Under the pieces are notes generated by a model. The model was not told the DNA's origin and made no database searches. It was given only the letters and a program-made list of their open reading frames with translations. From positions 1 through 64,000 of the forward strand of contig NZ_FNBP01000003.1 in the NCBI RefSeq assembly GCF_900102535.1: a stretch of 64,000 bases of DNA, given 5' to 3'. A program made the translations under genes and the position numbers. This document shows positions 1-8,587 of the stretch, piece after piece. Source of the DNA: Sulfitobacter delicatus. GTDB taxonomy: Bacteria > Pseudomonadota > Alphaproteobacteria > Rhodobacterales > Rhodobacteraceae. Every line of letters begins with the position of its first letter. Within the stretch, counting starts at the first letter, position 1.

Positions 1-425
1 CCAAGAGTCCATATCGACGGCAGTGTTTGGCACCTCGATGTCGGCTCATCTCATCCTGGGGCTGGAGCAGGTCCCAAGGGTACGGCTGTTCGCCGTTTAA
101 AGAGGTACGTGAGCTGGGTTTAGAACGTCGTGAGACAGTTCGGTCCCTATCTTCCGTGGGTGTAGGATACTTGAGAGGAGTTGCCCCTAGTACGAGAGGA
201 CCGGGGTGAACGATCCACTGGTGGACCAGTTGTTATGCCAATAGCAGTGCTGGGTAGCTATGATCGGACAGGATAACCGCTGAAGGCATCTAAGCGGGAA
301 GCCCCCCTCAAAACAAGGTATCCCTGAGAGCCGAGATAGACCACCTCGTCGATAGGCCAGAGATGTAAGCGTAGTAACACGTTCAGTTGACTGGTACTAA
401 TTGCTCGATAGGCTTGATTTGATCC
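1..425 (+). rRNA. 23S ribosomal RNA, 3' end (partial)
   Basis: This is the last ~425 bases of a large-subunit rRNA gene whose 5' part lies before the window. The peptidyl-transferase A-loop region (GCTGGAGCAGGTCCCAAGGG) starts near base 60, and the sarcin-ricin loop core AGTACGAGAGGACC is at 189-202. The 3' boundary near 425, just after the TGCTCGATAGGCTTG stretch, is approximate. No coding ORF in this span is believable. Confidence 0.95.
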
Positions 426-599
426 AGTAGAAGCAAGACTTCGACTTATCTATCAAAAGCATACACATACAATCAGTTGTACATGACTTGGAAATAACAA
501 CGCTTTGCGCTTCAGTGGTGACGGAGCGGGAACGGGCATCCTTCGGATACCCTGCCTCCCGCCGTCACTCTGCAGAGCGCTTTATCAGGAATTTATTTG

Positions 600-716
600 G
601 TTTGGTGATCATAGCGCGAGCAAAACACCTGGTCCCATCCCGAACCCAGCCGTTAAGTGCCGTAGCGCCGATGGTACTGCGTCTTAAGACGTGGGAGAGT
701 AGGTCATCGCCAAACC
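600..716 (+). rRNA. 5S ribosomal RNA
   Basis: About 117 nt with complementary ends (GTTTGGTGATC at the start, GGTCATCGCCAAACC at the end). Conserved 5S internal sequences are present: TCCCATCCCGAAC near 635-647 and GACGTGGGAGAGTAGGTCA near 689-707. It follows the 23S gene by about 175 nt, the normal order of a bacterial rrn operon. End positions are good to a few bases. Confidence 0.95.
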
Positions 717-763
717 TAATAAGTTCCTGATGTAAAGTATCTCTCGATACGATGACCAATAAC

Positions 764-797
764 AAAACCGCCGCAGCAAATAAGCTGCGGCGGTTTT
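764..797 (+). terminator. Rho-independent terminator of the rRNA operon
   Basis: A perfect 14-bp inverted repeat, AAAACCGCCGCAGC at 764-777 and GCTGCGGCGGTTTT at 784-797, with a 6-nt loop. The 3' arm ends in four T. It lies 48 bases after the 5S gene, with no tRNA between. Confidence 0.9.
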
Positions 798-925
798 GCT
801 TTGTGAAACATCTACTTCCTACGCACCGAATGACGTCCGGTCACAGCCGGTGCCCCGAGCCGGTCGCTTGACCTCGCTTATCTGCCTGTCACACTGCGCA
901 AAAGACGCGGGCTGGGAGGCACATC

Positions 926-1747
926 ATGGACATCGAAACGCTATTTGGGCTGGAGGGCAAAACCGCCCTGATCACCGGCGGGGCGACAGGAATTGGCCGT
1001 ATGGCGGCGGAAGCCTTGGTGCGGGCCGGGGCGCGGGTGTTGATTGCCAGCCGCACGGGCGAGGCCTGTGTCGCGGTGGCCGAGGAATTGAACGCGCTCG
1101 GGGCCAAAGGCAGCGTCGAGGGTTTTGCTGGGGACGTGGGCAGCGAAGCTGGGGTGGATGCGCTGGTGGCCGAGGTAGAGGCGCGCAGCGATCAGTTGCA
1201 TATCCTGATGAACAACGCAGGCGTCACATGGGGCGCCCCGCTTGGCGATTTCCCCTTCAAGGCTTGGGACAAGGTCATGGGCGTCAATGTCGCCGGCCTG
1301 TTCGATCTGACGCAAAAGCTGCTGCCGCTCCTGCGGGCCGGTGCCACAGCTGATGATCCCGCGCGTGTGGTGAATGTCGGCTCGGTGATGGGCGAGCGTG
1401 AGATGGGCGATGGGGCCTATAGCTATGCGGCGTCGAAGGCGGCGGTCATTCATCTAAGCAAGATCCTTGCGAAAGAGCTGGCCGGTGACGCGATCACCGT
1501 GAATGCGCTGGCGCCCGGGCCTTTCGTGTCGCGCATGACGGCTTTCGCCACGCAAGATGAGACCACGCGTGCCGCTGTCGGGCAGGATGTGCCGCTCGGA
1601 CGCGTGGGGCGGGATGAGGATATCGCGGGCTCTATGCTGTTCCTTTGCGGGAAGGGCGGGTCTTATGTCACCGGCGCCGTGATCCCAGTGAGTGGCGGCA
1701 TCAACGTTATGTCCGGGCCGAATATCTTTGAAAGGGCATTGCCATGA
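926..1747 (+). CDS. SDR-family oxidoreductase
   Basis: Short-chain dehydrogenase/reductase of 273 aa, a normal length for a classical SDR. It should be a soluble NAD(P)-dependent alcohol/ketone oxidoreductase. The nucleotide-binding motif TGGATGIG is at residues 17-24, NNAG at 96-99, and the catalytic set Ser153, Tyr167 and Lys171 (YAASK) is complete. The start is the ATG preceded by GGGAGGC. It is the first gene of a + strand run with a nitronate monooxygenase-like gene, an APH-type kinase and a TesB thioesterase, which suggests a hydroxy- or keto-acyl substrate. The exact substrate cannot be read from sequence. Confidence 0.88.
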   Translation: MDIETLFGLEGKTALITGGATGIGRMAAEALVRAGARVLIASRTGEACVAVAEELNALGAKGSVEGFAGDVGSEAGVDALVAEVEARSDQLHILMNNAGVTWGAPLGDFPFKAWDKVMGVNVAGLFDLTQKLLPLLRAGATADDPARVVNVGSVMGEREMGDGAYSYAASKAAVIHLSKILAKELAGDAITVNALAPGPFVSRMTAFATQDETTRAAVGQDVPLGRVGRDEDIAGSMLFLCGKGGSYVTGAVIPVSGGINVMSGPNIFERALP

Positions 1748-1777
1748 CATCCTACACCAAACCTCGCGAGGCCGCCC

Positions 1778-2770
1778 ATGCGTGACGACAGCCATCTGCC
1801 CGCCGCATTGCAGGGCCTGCGCTTGCCGCTCGTCGCCTCGCCGATGTTCATCCTCTCGGGGCCGGAATTGGTCATCGCGCAGTGCAAGGCGGGGATCGTC
1901 GGCTCTTTCCCGGCGCTGAACGCGCGCGAGGCCGAGGGTGAACCACCGTTGCTTGAGGCCTGGCTGACCCAGATCACCGAGGCGTTGGACAAGCACAATC
2001 AGGAGAACCCAGACCGCCCCGCCGCGCCCTTTGCTGTGAACCAGATCGTACACCGCTCGAACAGTCGGTTGGAGCGGGATCTTGAAATTTGCGTGAAGCA
2101 TAAGGTGCCGATCTGGATCACCTCGCTCGGGGCGCGGGTCGAGGTCAATGAGGCGGCGCATTCCTGTGGCGGTATCGTCTTGCACGACATCATCAACAAC
2201 CGCTTTGCGCGCAAAGCGATTGAAAAGGGCGCCGACGGGTTGATCGCGGTGGCCGCAGGGGCAGGGGGGCATGCCGGGCCGCAGTCGCCCTTCGCGTTGG
2301 TGCGCGAAATCCGTGAGTGGTTCGACGGGCCGCTCTTGCTATCCGGCGCGCTGGCCACGGGCGAGGGGCTTTTGGCAGCGCGGGCAATGGGGGCAGATCT
2401 GGGCTATATGGGCTCGGCCTTTATCGCCACGCGTGAGGCCAATGCGGTGGCAAATTACAAGGACATGATCGTGAGCGGGGGGGCGGATGACATCGTGACG
2501 TCGTCGCTCTTTACCGGGGTGTCGGGCAATTACCTGCGGCCGTCGATTGAGGCCGCGGGGCTTGATCCTGACGACCTGCCTTCGGCGGATGCGTCGGCGA
2601 TGAATTTTGGGTCCGGATCGTCTAAGCCCAAGGCGTGGAAAGAGATTTGGGGCGCAGGGCAGGGCATTGGTGCTGTGAAACAGATCACGGGGGCCGCGGA
2701 GCTGGTCGACCGGATCGAGGCTGAATACCGCGCTGCGGGCAGGTGGTTGGCGGCGGAGTTCAGGACATGA
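1778..2770 (+). CDS. Nitronate monooxygenase-like flavoprotein (NPD family)
   Basis: A 330-aa TIM-barrel FMN protein of the 2-nitropropane dioxygenase/nitronate monooxygenase family. Characteristic stretches are LPLVASPMFILSGPELV near residues 15-31, a GAGGHAGPQSPFALV phosphate-binding region around 166-180, LLLSGALATGEG and ALGADLGYMGSAF-like sequence around 190-220. Family members oxidise nitronates; some relatives act as flavin-dependent reductases in lipid pathways, so the real substrate is open. It follows the SDR gene by 30 bases, and its stop overlaps the next start in an ATGA (2767-2770), so it is translationally coupled to the kinase gene. Confidence 0.85.
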   Translation: MRDDSHLPAALQGLRLPLVASPMFILSGPELVIAQCKAGIVGSFPALNAREAEGEPPLLEAWLTQITEALDKHNQENPDRPAAPFAVNQIVHRSNSRLERDLEICVKHKVPIWITSLGARVEVNEAAHSCGGIVLHDIINNRFARKAIEKGADGLIAVAAGAGGHAGPQSPFALVREIREWFDGPLLLSGALATGEGLLAARAMGADLGYMGSAFIATREANAVANYKDMIVSGGADDIVTSSLFTGVSGNYLRPSIEAAGLDPDDLPSADASAMNFGSGSSKPKAWKEIWGAGQGIGAVKQITGAAELVDRIEAEYRAAGRWLAAEFRT

Positions 2771-3801
2771 GCGCAGATACACAGACTCTCGACACGGATG
2801 CGGTTGGCGCTTGGTTGGAGGAGAACCTGCCAGGCTTCGCCGGGCCGCTGGAGGTGACGAAGTTTCAGGCAGGTCAGTCCAATCCGACCTTTCTGCTGAA
2901 GACGCCCGGCCACAACTACGTGCTCAGGCGCAAACCGCCCGGCGTGCTGCTGAAATCCGCCCATGCGGTGGATCGCGAATTTCGCGTGCAAAAGGCGTTG
3001 GCGGGCAGCGAGGTGCCCGTCGCCAAGATGCATCTGCTTTGTGAAGACGAAAGCGTCATTGGCTCAATGTTCTATGTCATGGACCATGTGCCGGGGCGCA
3101 ACTTCAATGATCCAACCTTACCGGAACTGGAACCTGAAGAGCGCGGCGCGGTAGTTGACGAGATGAACCGCGTTCTCGCTGCACTTCATGACGTGGATAT
3201 TGATGCCGTTGGCCTCGCGGACTACGGCCCGCCGGGGAATTACTTCGAGCGGCAGGTGGGACGATGGTCGAAACAGTACCGCGCGTCTGAGACGGAGCCG
3301 CAGCCTGATATGGACCGGCTGATGCAGCGGTTGGCCGACAATGTCCCAGCCGAGGACGGCCAGCGCACGCTCGTGCATGGCGACTACCGCATCGACAATA
3401 TGATCTTTGACGCCACCGGGACGCAGTGTCGTGCCGTGCTGGATTGGGAGCTATCGACCATAGGCCACCCTTTCGCTGATCTTGCTGCGGTGATCATGCA
3501 GTGGCAGATGCCTGTGGGGGCCGAGGGTCGGGGCCTCGCCGGGGTTGACCGTGGGGCGCACGGTTTGCCGACGGATGCGGAATTCATTGCCGCCTATTGC
3601 GCCCGGCGCGGGCTCAGCAGAATCGACAATTTCGGCTACTACCTCGCCTTCTGCTTTTTCCGTATGGCGGCGATTATCCAAGGGGTGCTCAAGCGGGCAT
3701 TGGATGGCAATGCCTCCAACCCAGAGTATGGCCTGAAATTAGGGCAGTATGTCCCGATTTTTGCGCGTCATGGGTTAGAGGCGCTTGATCGCGACGCATG
3801 A
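2767..3801 (+). CDS. APH-family phosphotransferase (ACAD10/11 kinase-domain type)
   Basis: A 344-aa protein kinase-like fold enzyme of the aminoglycoside phosphotransferase superfamily. It has the catalytic-loop motif HGDYRIDN (204-211, Asp206), the metal-binding LDWELS (Asp226) followed by GHPFADLA, and a likely nucleotide-binding Lys in YVLRRK (about residue 56). This subfamily is the one fused to acyl-CoA dehydrogenases in mammalian ACAD10/11 and is related to LvaA of Pseudomonas levulinate catabolism. I infer phosphorylation of a hydroxyacyl-CoA rather than drug resistance. The start chosen is the ATG overlapping the upstream stop; an in-frame GTG at 2743 is less likely. Confidence 0.85.
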   Translation: MSADTQTLDTDAVGAWLEENLPGFAGPLEVTKFQAGQSNPTFLLKTPGHNYVLRRKPPGVLLKSAHAVDREFRVQKALAGSEVPVAKMHLLCEDESVIGSMFYVMDHVPGRNFNDPTLPELEPEERGAVVDEMNRVLAALHDVDIDAVGLADYGPPGNYFERQVGRWSKQYRASETEPQPDMDRLMQRLADNVPAEDGQRTLVHGDYRIDNMIFDATGTQCRAVLDWELSTIGHPFADLAAVIMQWQMPVGAEGRGLAGVDRGAHGLPTDAEFIAAYCARRGLSRIDNFGYYLAFCFFRMAAIIQGVLKRALDGNASNPEYGLKLGQYVPIFARHGLEALDRDA

Positions 3802-3883
3802 GGGCGGGCACCGGCGTTTGCCGCTTGAGCTTTGCCGCGAAAACCTGTTGCTAGGGCCGGAACACGGCCCGAAAGGAAGACCC

Positions 3884-4759
3884 ATGACTGACGCCGCCCG
3901 CCAATTGCTTGATCTGTTGGACATCGAACAGCTCGAGGTCGACCTCTTTCGTGGCACCGGTGCGGGGGGCGAGACCACCATGCGCATCTTTGGCGGCCAT
4001 GTCATCGCGCAGGCGCTGATGGCGGCCTACCGCACGGTGCCGGACCGGGCGTGCCACTCGCTGCACGCCTATTTCATTCGGCCCGGAGACCCGAAAATCC
4101 CGGTGATCTATCAGGTCGACCGCGCCCGCGATGGCGGCAGTTTCACCACGCGGCGGGTGGTGGCGATCCAGCACGGCAAGCAGATCCTGAACCTCTCGGC
4201 CTCGTTTCAGGTCGAAGAAGAGGGCTTTGACTGGCAGCACGAGATGCCGCAGGTCTCTGGCCCCGACAACTGGCCCGACCGGCCCGAGTTGCGCGCAGCC
4301 TTTGCCGAGAAGCTGCCCGAGAAATACCGCAGTGATTTTCTGCGCGAGCGGCCTATTGAAATCCGCGAGGTCGAACCGCGCGATTTCATGACGCCGGAAA
4401 AAGAGGGGGACCGCAACTATCTGTGGTTTCGCATGGGCGCCGCGGCGGGCCAGAACCCAGTGATGCAGCATGCGCTTCTGGCCTATGCCTCTGATATGAA
4501 CCTGCTCGGCTCGTCGCTGCGGCCGCATGGGCTGACATGGTTTCAGGGCAAGGTGATGACCGCGAGCCTTGACCATGCGATGTGGTTTCACGCGCCGATC
4601 CGTTTTGATGAATGGCATTTGTACGCTCTGGACGCGCCTTTCACCGGGGGCGCCCGGGGGTTTAACCGTGGGATGATTTACAACCAAAGCGGCGAACTAG
4701 TTGCCAGCGTGGCGCAGGAAGGCCTGTTGCGTCCGATCAAACCCAAAGGGGAAAGCTAA
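3884..4759 (+). CDS. tesB: Acyl-CoA thioesterase II
   Basis: A 291-aa double-hotdog thioesterase of the TesB family, the usual length. It hydrolyses acyl-CoA to free acid and CoA in the cytoplasm. Family motifs are RIFGGHVIAQAL near residues 31-42, SLHAYFIRPGD near 58-68, DGGSFTTRRV near 84-93, and a C-terminal RGFNRGMIYNQSGELVAS followed by QEGLLRP. The ATG is preceded by GAAAGGAAGA; an in-frame upstream start at 3785 would add a non-family extension. It closes the + strand acyl-CoA gene run. Confidence 0.93.
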   Translation: MTDAARQLLDLLDIEQLEVDLFRGTGAGGETTMRIFGGHVIAQALMAAYRTVPDRACHSLHAYFIRPGDPKIPVIYQVDRARDGGSFTTRRVVAIQHGKQILNLSASFQVEEEGFDWQHEMPQVSGPDNWPDRPELRAAFAEKLPEKYRSDFLRERPIEIREVEPRDFMTPEKEGDRNYLWFRMGAAAGQNPVMQHALLAYASDMNLLGSSLRPHGLTWFQGKVMTASLDHAMWFHAPIRFDEWHLYALDAPFTGGARGFNRGMIYNQSGELVASVAQEGLLRPIKPKGES

Positions 4760-4855
4760 GGGCAGCGCCCTCCCTGGGGGGCGATCCGATACTAAGCTTT
4801 GATTAAGGCCGTCGCCAAGACCGCTGGCCCAGTGACATAGGCAGGCGGTGCAAAA

Positions 4856-4881
4856 TCGCCCTCCGGGGGGAGGGAGGGCGA
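4856..4881 (-). terminator. Terminator after the ACAD-SDR operon
   Basis: Inverted repeat TCGCCCTCC / GGAGGGCGA with an 8-nt loop. On the - strand it is followed by TTTTG. A second GC-rich hairpin (GCCCGGTGTGCCACCGGGC, from about 4883) lies between it and the stop of the - strand SDR. It separates the two convergent acyl-CoA gene sets. Confidence 0.65.
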
Positions 4882-4907
4882 TGCCCGGTGTGCCACCGGG
4901 CGTGTGC

Positions 4908-5687
4908 TTACTGGCTGTCGTTCGACGTCCCAAACCGCCGGTTCAGCTTGCGCATGCCGCCGATCCAGCGGTCGTAGTCCTGCGCCTTGCCCTGCATATA
5001 GTCGCGCACCTGCGGATGCGGCAGGACCAGAAACACCTCATCCCGGATCGCCTGCACACAGGCCTCGGCCACCGGCTCTGGCTCCAGCATCCCATCAATT
5101 GCGGCGACATGGTCCTCCAGCCCCCGCATCATCTCTGTTCGCACCGCTTGAGGGCAAAGCACCGAAACCTTGATCCCATCATCGCCATAAGTCATCGCCA
5201 GCCATTCCGCGAGGCCCACGGCCGCGTGTTTCGTCACGCCATAAGGCGCGGCGCCGACCTGATTGAGCAGTCCTGCCGCCGAGGCGGTATTGAGCAAATA
5301 CCCACCCCCCCGCGCTTTCATCAGCGACACCAGATGGCGCGCCGCGCGGACATGGCTCATCACGTTGATCTCCCAGATGCGCTGCCAGTCCGCATCCGGC
5401 ACCTCGACCCCGCCTTCGACGGAAATCCCGGCGTTGGAGCAGAACAGATCGATCGGCCCGATGTCACGCTCCACATCCGCGATCAGCCCTGCGATCTCAG
5501 CCTCGCTTGCCACATCCACCCGGAATGCCGTGCCGCCAACCTCAGCCGCCGTCGCCTCGGCCCCCGCGCCATCGATGTCCACACAGACCAGATGCGCCGG
5601 GGCCTCTTGGGCAAAGCGCAACGCCATGGCGCGGCCAATGCCGCTGGCGGCCCCGGTGATGACGATGACGCGGCCTTTGAGTTCCAT
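4908..5687 (-). CDS. SDR-family oxidoreductase
   Basis: Classical short-chain dehydrogenase of 259 aa with TGAASGIG at 11-18, SNAG at 84-87, and catalytic Ser136, Tyr149 and Lys153 (YGVTK). The Asp-rich end of the second strand (VCVDIDG) suggests a preference for NAD(H) over NADP(H), an inference from SDR fold rules. The ATG at 5687 lies one base after the stop of the upstream acyl-CoA dehydrogenase, so the two are co-transcribed. An ATG at 5711 would overlap the dehydrogenase by 23 bases and lacks a ribosome site. It probably oxidises a hydroxyacyl intermediate. Confidence 0.88.
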   Translation of the reverse strand: MELKGRVIVITGAASGIGRAMALRFAQEAPAHLVCVDIDGAGAEATAAEVGGTAFRVDVASEAEIAGLIADVERDIGPIDLFCSNAGISVEGGVEVPDADWQRIWEINVMSHVRAARHLVSLMKARGGGYLLNTASAAGLLNQVGAAPYGVTKHAAVGLAEWLAMTYGDDGIKVSVLCPQAVRTEMMRGLEDHVAAIDGMLEPEPVAEACVQAIRDEVFLVLPHPQVRDYMQGKAQDYDRWIGGMRKLNRRFGTSNDSQ

Positions 5688-5688
5688 G

Positions 5689-6963
5689 TCAGCTGTCGCC
5701 CTTGGATCCACGGGTGTTGGACGCCTGAAACGCCTTCACCTCTGCCCGGGCAATCACCTGATGGTGCACCTCGTCTGGCCCATCTGCAAAGCGCAGCGCG
5801 CGCTGCCATGTGTACATGCCCGACAGCGGGCTCCACTGGCTCATCCCCGTCGCCCCATGCACCTGCATCGAGGCATCAATGATCTCGCAAGCCTTTTCTG
5901 GCACCAGCGCCTTGATCATGCTGACCCAGATCCGCGCCTCCTTGTTGCCCAGCACATCCATCGCCCTAGCGGCCTTCAGTACCATCAGGCGCATCGCTTC
6001 AATATCGATCCGCGCCCGGCTGATGGTTTCCATGTTCTTGCCCAGATCGATGATCTTCTTGCCAAAGGCCTCGCGCCCCAAGCCCCGTTCAATCATCAAA
6101 TCCAAAGCCTTTTCCGCCGAGCCGATGGAACGCATACAGTGGTGAATGCGCCCCGGTCCCAGCCGTACCTGACTGATCTCAAAGCCACGCCCTTCGCCCC
6201 AGAGCACGTTTTCACGCGGCACCCGCACATCTGTGAAGCGGATATGCATATGCCCATGCGGCGCGTCGTCATGGCCAAAGACATGCATGGGGCCGAGAAT
6301 CTCTACCCCCGGCGTGTCCATCGGGACAAGGATCTGGCTCTGCTGGCGGAAAGTCTCAGCCTCGGGCGAGGTTTTCACCATCACAATCATGATCTTACAG
6401 CGCGGATCGCCTGCGCCAGAGATATAGAATTTCTCGCCGTTAATCACCCAATCATCCCCGTCCAGCACCGCGCTGGTCGAAATATTGCGCGCATCCGACG
6501 AGGCCACATCCGGCTCCGTCATCGCAAAGGCCGAGCGGATTTCACCCGCCAGCAGCGGCTTCAGCCAACGCTCCTTTTGCTCTGGCGTGCCGACGCGTTC
6601 CAACACTTCCATATTGCCCGTATCCGGCGCCGAGCAATTCAGCGTCTCGGGGGCCAGCGGGCTCTTGCCCAGTTCGGCGGCGATATAGGCGTAATCGAGG
6701 TTCGCAAGGCCCTCGCCGGTCTCGGCATTGGGCAGAAAGAAATTCCACAACCCCGCCTCGCGCGCCTTTTGCTTGGCCCCGTCGAGCAGTTCCAACTGAC
6801 CCGGCGCATAAGACCAGCGATCAGTGCGGCCTTCGCCCAAACGGTAGAACTCTTCGGTGATCGGATCGACATTCTCGCGGATATGTTTGGTGACGGCGGC
6901 CAAAAGCGGCTTGGCCTTCTCCGACATCTCGAGGTTGTTCATGTCCAAAGTCTGATCGCTCAT
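5689..6963 (-). CDS. Acyl-CoA dehydrogenase (ACAD10/11 / FadE-like)
   Basis: FAD-dependent acyl-CoA dehydrogenase of 424 aa. The substrate/FAD region AFAMTEPDVASSDARN is in the middle third, followed by INGEKFYISGAGD, and the C-terminal part has QVHGATGMSQWSPL and LRFADGPDEVHHQVIAR. The ADGPDEVH ending is typical of the ACAD10/11 branch rather than short-chain ACADs. It forms the trans-2 double bond in acyl-CoAs; in related systems such ACADs act with an APH kinase on 4-hydroxyacyl-CoAs. The start is the ATG behind GGGAGAG. The SDR gene follows one base after the stop. Confidence 0.9.
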   Translation of the reverse strand: MSDQTLDMNNLEMSEKAKPLLAAVTKHIRENVDPITEEFYRLGEGRTDRWSYAPGQLELLDGAKQKAREAGLWNFFLPNAETGEGLANLDYAYIAAELGKSPLAPETLNCSAPDTGNMEVLERVGTPEQKERWLKPLLAGEIRSAFAMTEPDVASSDARNISTSAVLDGDDWVINGEKFYISGAGDPRCKIMIVMVKTSPEAETFRQQSQILVPMDTPGVEILGPMHVFGHDDAPHGHMHIRFTDVRVPRENVLWGEGRGFEISQVRLGPGRIHHCMRSIGSAEKALDLMIERGLGREAFGKKIIDLGKNMETISRARIDIEAMRLMVLKAARAMDVLGNKEARIWVSMIKALVPEKACEIIDASMQVHGATGMSQWSPLSGMYTWQRALRFADGPDEVHHQVIARAEVKAFQASNTRGSKGDS

Positions 6964-7103
6964 CCTGCTCTCCCGCGCTGATTTGCCCCGAGCCTAGGCA
7001 ATCGCCGCAGACTTGCCAATCGCGGGCAGGGGGGTGCTGCGCTGTTAACGCAGCGTCACCTTTCGGGCGTTGAAACGGCGAGCAGAGGGCTTAGGTTCAG
7101 CCC

Positions 7104-7517
7104 ATGACAGATACATTGATCAAAGACGTTCTAACCCGCACCCGCCGCATCGCGGTGGTCGGTGTCTCCCCCAACCCCGCGCGGCCCAGCCACTATGTCG
7201 CCGAATACCTGGCGCAAAAGGGCTATGAGGTCGTGCCGGTGAACCCTGTGCATGCAGGCAAGGAGGTGTTTGGCCATACCATTGTCGCGACATTGGCCGA
7301 GATCGACCCGCCGGTGCAGATGGTCGACATCTTCCGCCGATCCGAGGATGTGCCCGCGGTGGTCGACGAGGCACTTGCCGCTTTTCCCAATTTAGAAACC
7401 ATCTGGATGCAGATGGGCATCACCAATGCCGAAGCCGCCGCCAAGGCCAAAGCGCGCGGCGTGGATGTGATCCAAGACCGCTGCCCCAAGGTCGAAATCC
7501 CTCGGCTTATGAGCTGA
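7104..7517 (+). CDS. CoA-binding domain protein (YccU-like)
   Basis: A 137-aa single-domain Rossmann protein of the small CoA-binding family. The N-terminal strand IAVVGVSPNPARPSHYVAEYL is followed by GYEVVPVNP and HAGKEVFG, the normal family signature. The family binds CoA, but no enzymatic role is established for the stand-alone proteins. Its stop abuts the stop of hisE on the other strand with no spacing, so transcription converges here. The gene is alone on its strand. Confidence 0.85.
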   Translation: MTDTLIKDVLTRTRRIAVVGVSPNPARPSHYVAEYLAQKGYEVVPVNPVHAGKEVFGHTIVATLAEIDPPVQMVDIFRRSEDVPAVVDEALAAFPNLETIWMQMGITNAEAAAKAKARGVDVIQDRCPKVEIPRLMS

Positions 7518-7826
7518 TTATTTGCGTGCGGCCTTTTCGGCGATGCCGGATTTGGCCTGCCGCCGCGCCAGTTCCTCTAGCACATCGCTCAGCGGCACAT
7601 CGCGTGCTGCGAGCATGACCAAAAGGTGATAGAGCACATCGGCGGCCTCGGCGGTCAACCCGGCGCGGTCATCCTTAACCGCTTCGATGATCGCCTCGAC
7701 AGCCTCTTCACCAAATTTCTCGGCGCATTTTTCCGGACCCTTGGCCAAGAGCTGCGCGGTCCAACTGCTGCTCGGATCGGCGTCTTTGCGGGCCAGAATG
7801 GTGGCGTAGAGATCATCAAGCGTCAT
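7518..7826 (-). CDS. hisE: Phosphoribosyl-ATP pyrophosphatase
   Basis: A 102-aa all-alpha MazG-fold enzyme for the second step of histidine synthesis, hydrolysing PR-ATP to PR-AMP and pyrophosphate. Family features are [26 protein letters not shown], with the metal-binding acidic residues ([11 protein letters not shown]), then AAD and LYHLLVMLA. It is a separate gene, not fused to hisI, as is usual in alphaproteobacteria. Its start overlaps the end of hisF by 4 bases. Confidence 0.95.
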   Translation of the reverse strand: MTLDDLYATILARKDADPSSSWTAQLLAKGPEKCAEKFGEEAVEAIIEAVKDDRAGLTAEAADVLYHLLVMLAARDVPLSDVLEELARRQAKSGIAEKAARK

Positions 7827-8584
7827 GTCAGCCTCATCGGAATGCCAGCCGCGGCCATATGCTGCTTGGCCTCATGCACGGTATATTCGCCAAAGTGAAA
7901 GATCGAGGCCGCGAGCACTGCCGAAGCACCGCCTTCGATCACCCCGTCAACCAAATGATCCAGATTGCCGACCCCGCCCGAGGCGATCACCGGGACCGAG
8001 ACTGCGTCCGAGATCGCGCGGGTCAGGGGCAGGTTGAACCCCTGTTTGGTGCCGTCGCGGTCCATAGAGGTGAGCAGGATTTCCCCCGCGCCCTTCTCGG
8101 CCACGGTGCGGGCAAATTCGACCGCATCGATCCCGGTGGGCTTGCGCCCGCCATGGGTGAAGATTTCCCATTTGCCGGGGCTCACGGTCTTGGCGTCAAT
8201 GGCGCAGACGATGCATTGGCTGCCAAAGTGATCCGCCGCCTCGGCGATCACATCCGGGTTGGCCACGGCGGCAGAGTTAAAGCTCACCTTGTCCGCCCCC
8301 GCCAGTAGCAGCGCCCGCACATCTGCGACGGTCCGCACGCCGCCGCCCACGGTGAGCGGGATGTAGCAATGCTCAGCAGTGCGGGTGACCAAATCAAACA
8401 TGGTGCCGCGGTTTTCATGGGTGGCGTGAATGTCGAGGAAACAAAGCTCATCGGCACCAGCGGCATCATAAGCAATTGCGGCATCCACCGGATCGCCGGC
8501 ATCGCGCAGGCCAACAAAGTTCACGCCCTTGACGACGCGCCCATCGGCCACGTCCAGACAGGGGATGATGCGGGTCTTCAGCAT
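7823..8584 (-). CDS. hisF: Imidazole glycerol phosphate synthase, cyclase subunit
   Basis: A 253-aa (beta/alpha)8 barrel that uses ammonia delivered by HisH to make IGP and AICAR from PRFAR. Asp11 in [16 protein letters not shown] and the Asp of CAIDAK are the catalytic pair. Phosphate-binding loops VGGGVRTV and ASGGVGNL are present. It starts three bases after the hisA stop and overlaps hisE by 4 bases, giving the operon order hisA-hisF-hisE on the - strand. Confidence 0.97.
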   Translation of the reverse strand: MLKTRIIPCLDVADGRVVKGVNFVGLRDAGDPVDAAIAYDAAGADELCFLDIHATHENRGTMFDLVTRTAEHCYIPLTVGGGVRTVADVRALLLAGADKVSFNSAAVANPDVIAEAADHFGSQCIVCAIDAKTVSPGKWEIFTHGGRKPTGIDAVEFARTVAEKGAGEILLTSMDRDGTKQGFNLPLTRAISDAVSVPVIASGGVGNLDHLVDGVIEGGASAVLAASIFHFGEYTVHEAKQHMAAAGIPMRLT

Positions 8585-8587
8585 GGC

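Noticed and set aside
27..730. Small open frames inside the 23S and 5S rRNA genes
   Set aside because: The sequence is conserved rRNA; these frames are incidental.
2767..3801. Aminoglycoside resistance gene
   Set aside because: The APH fold is shared, but the acyl-CoA gene context and the ACAD10/11-type motifs argue against drug phosphorylation.
5263..6981. A 572-aa open frame on the + strand opposite the acyl-CoA dehydrogenase
   Set aside because: It is antisense to a gene with clear family motifs, has no recognisable domain and is rich in the residues expected from reversed GC-rich codons.
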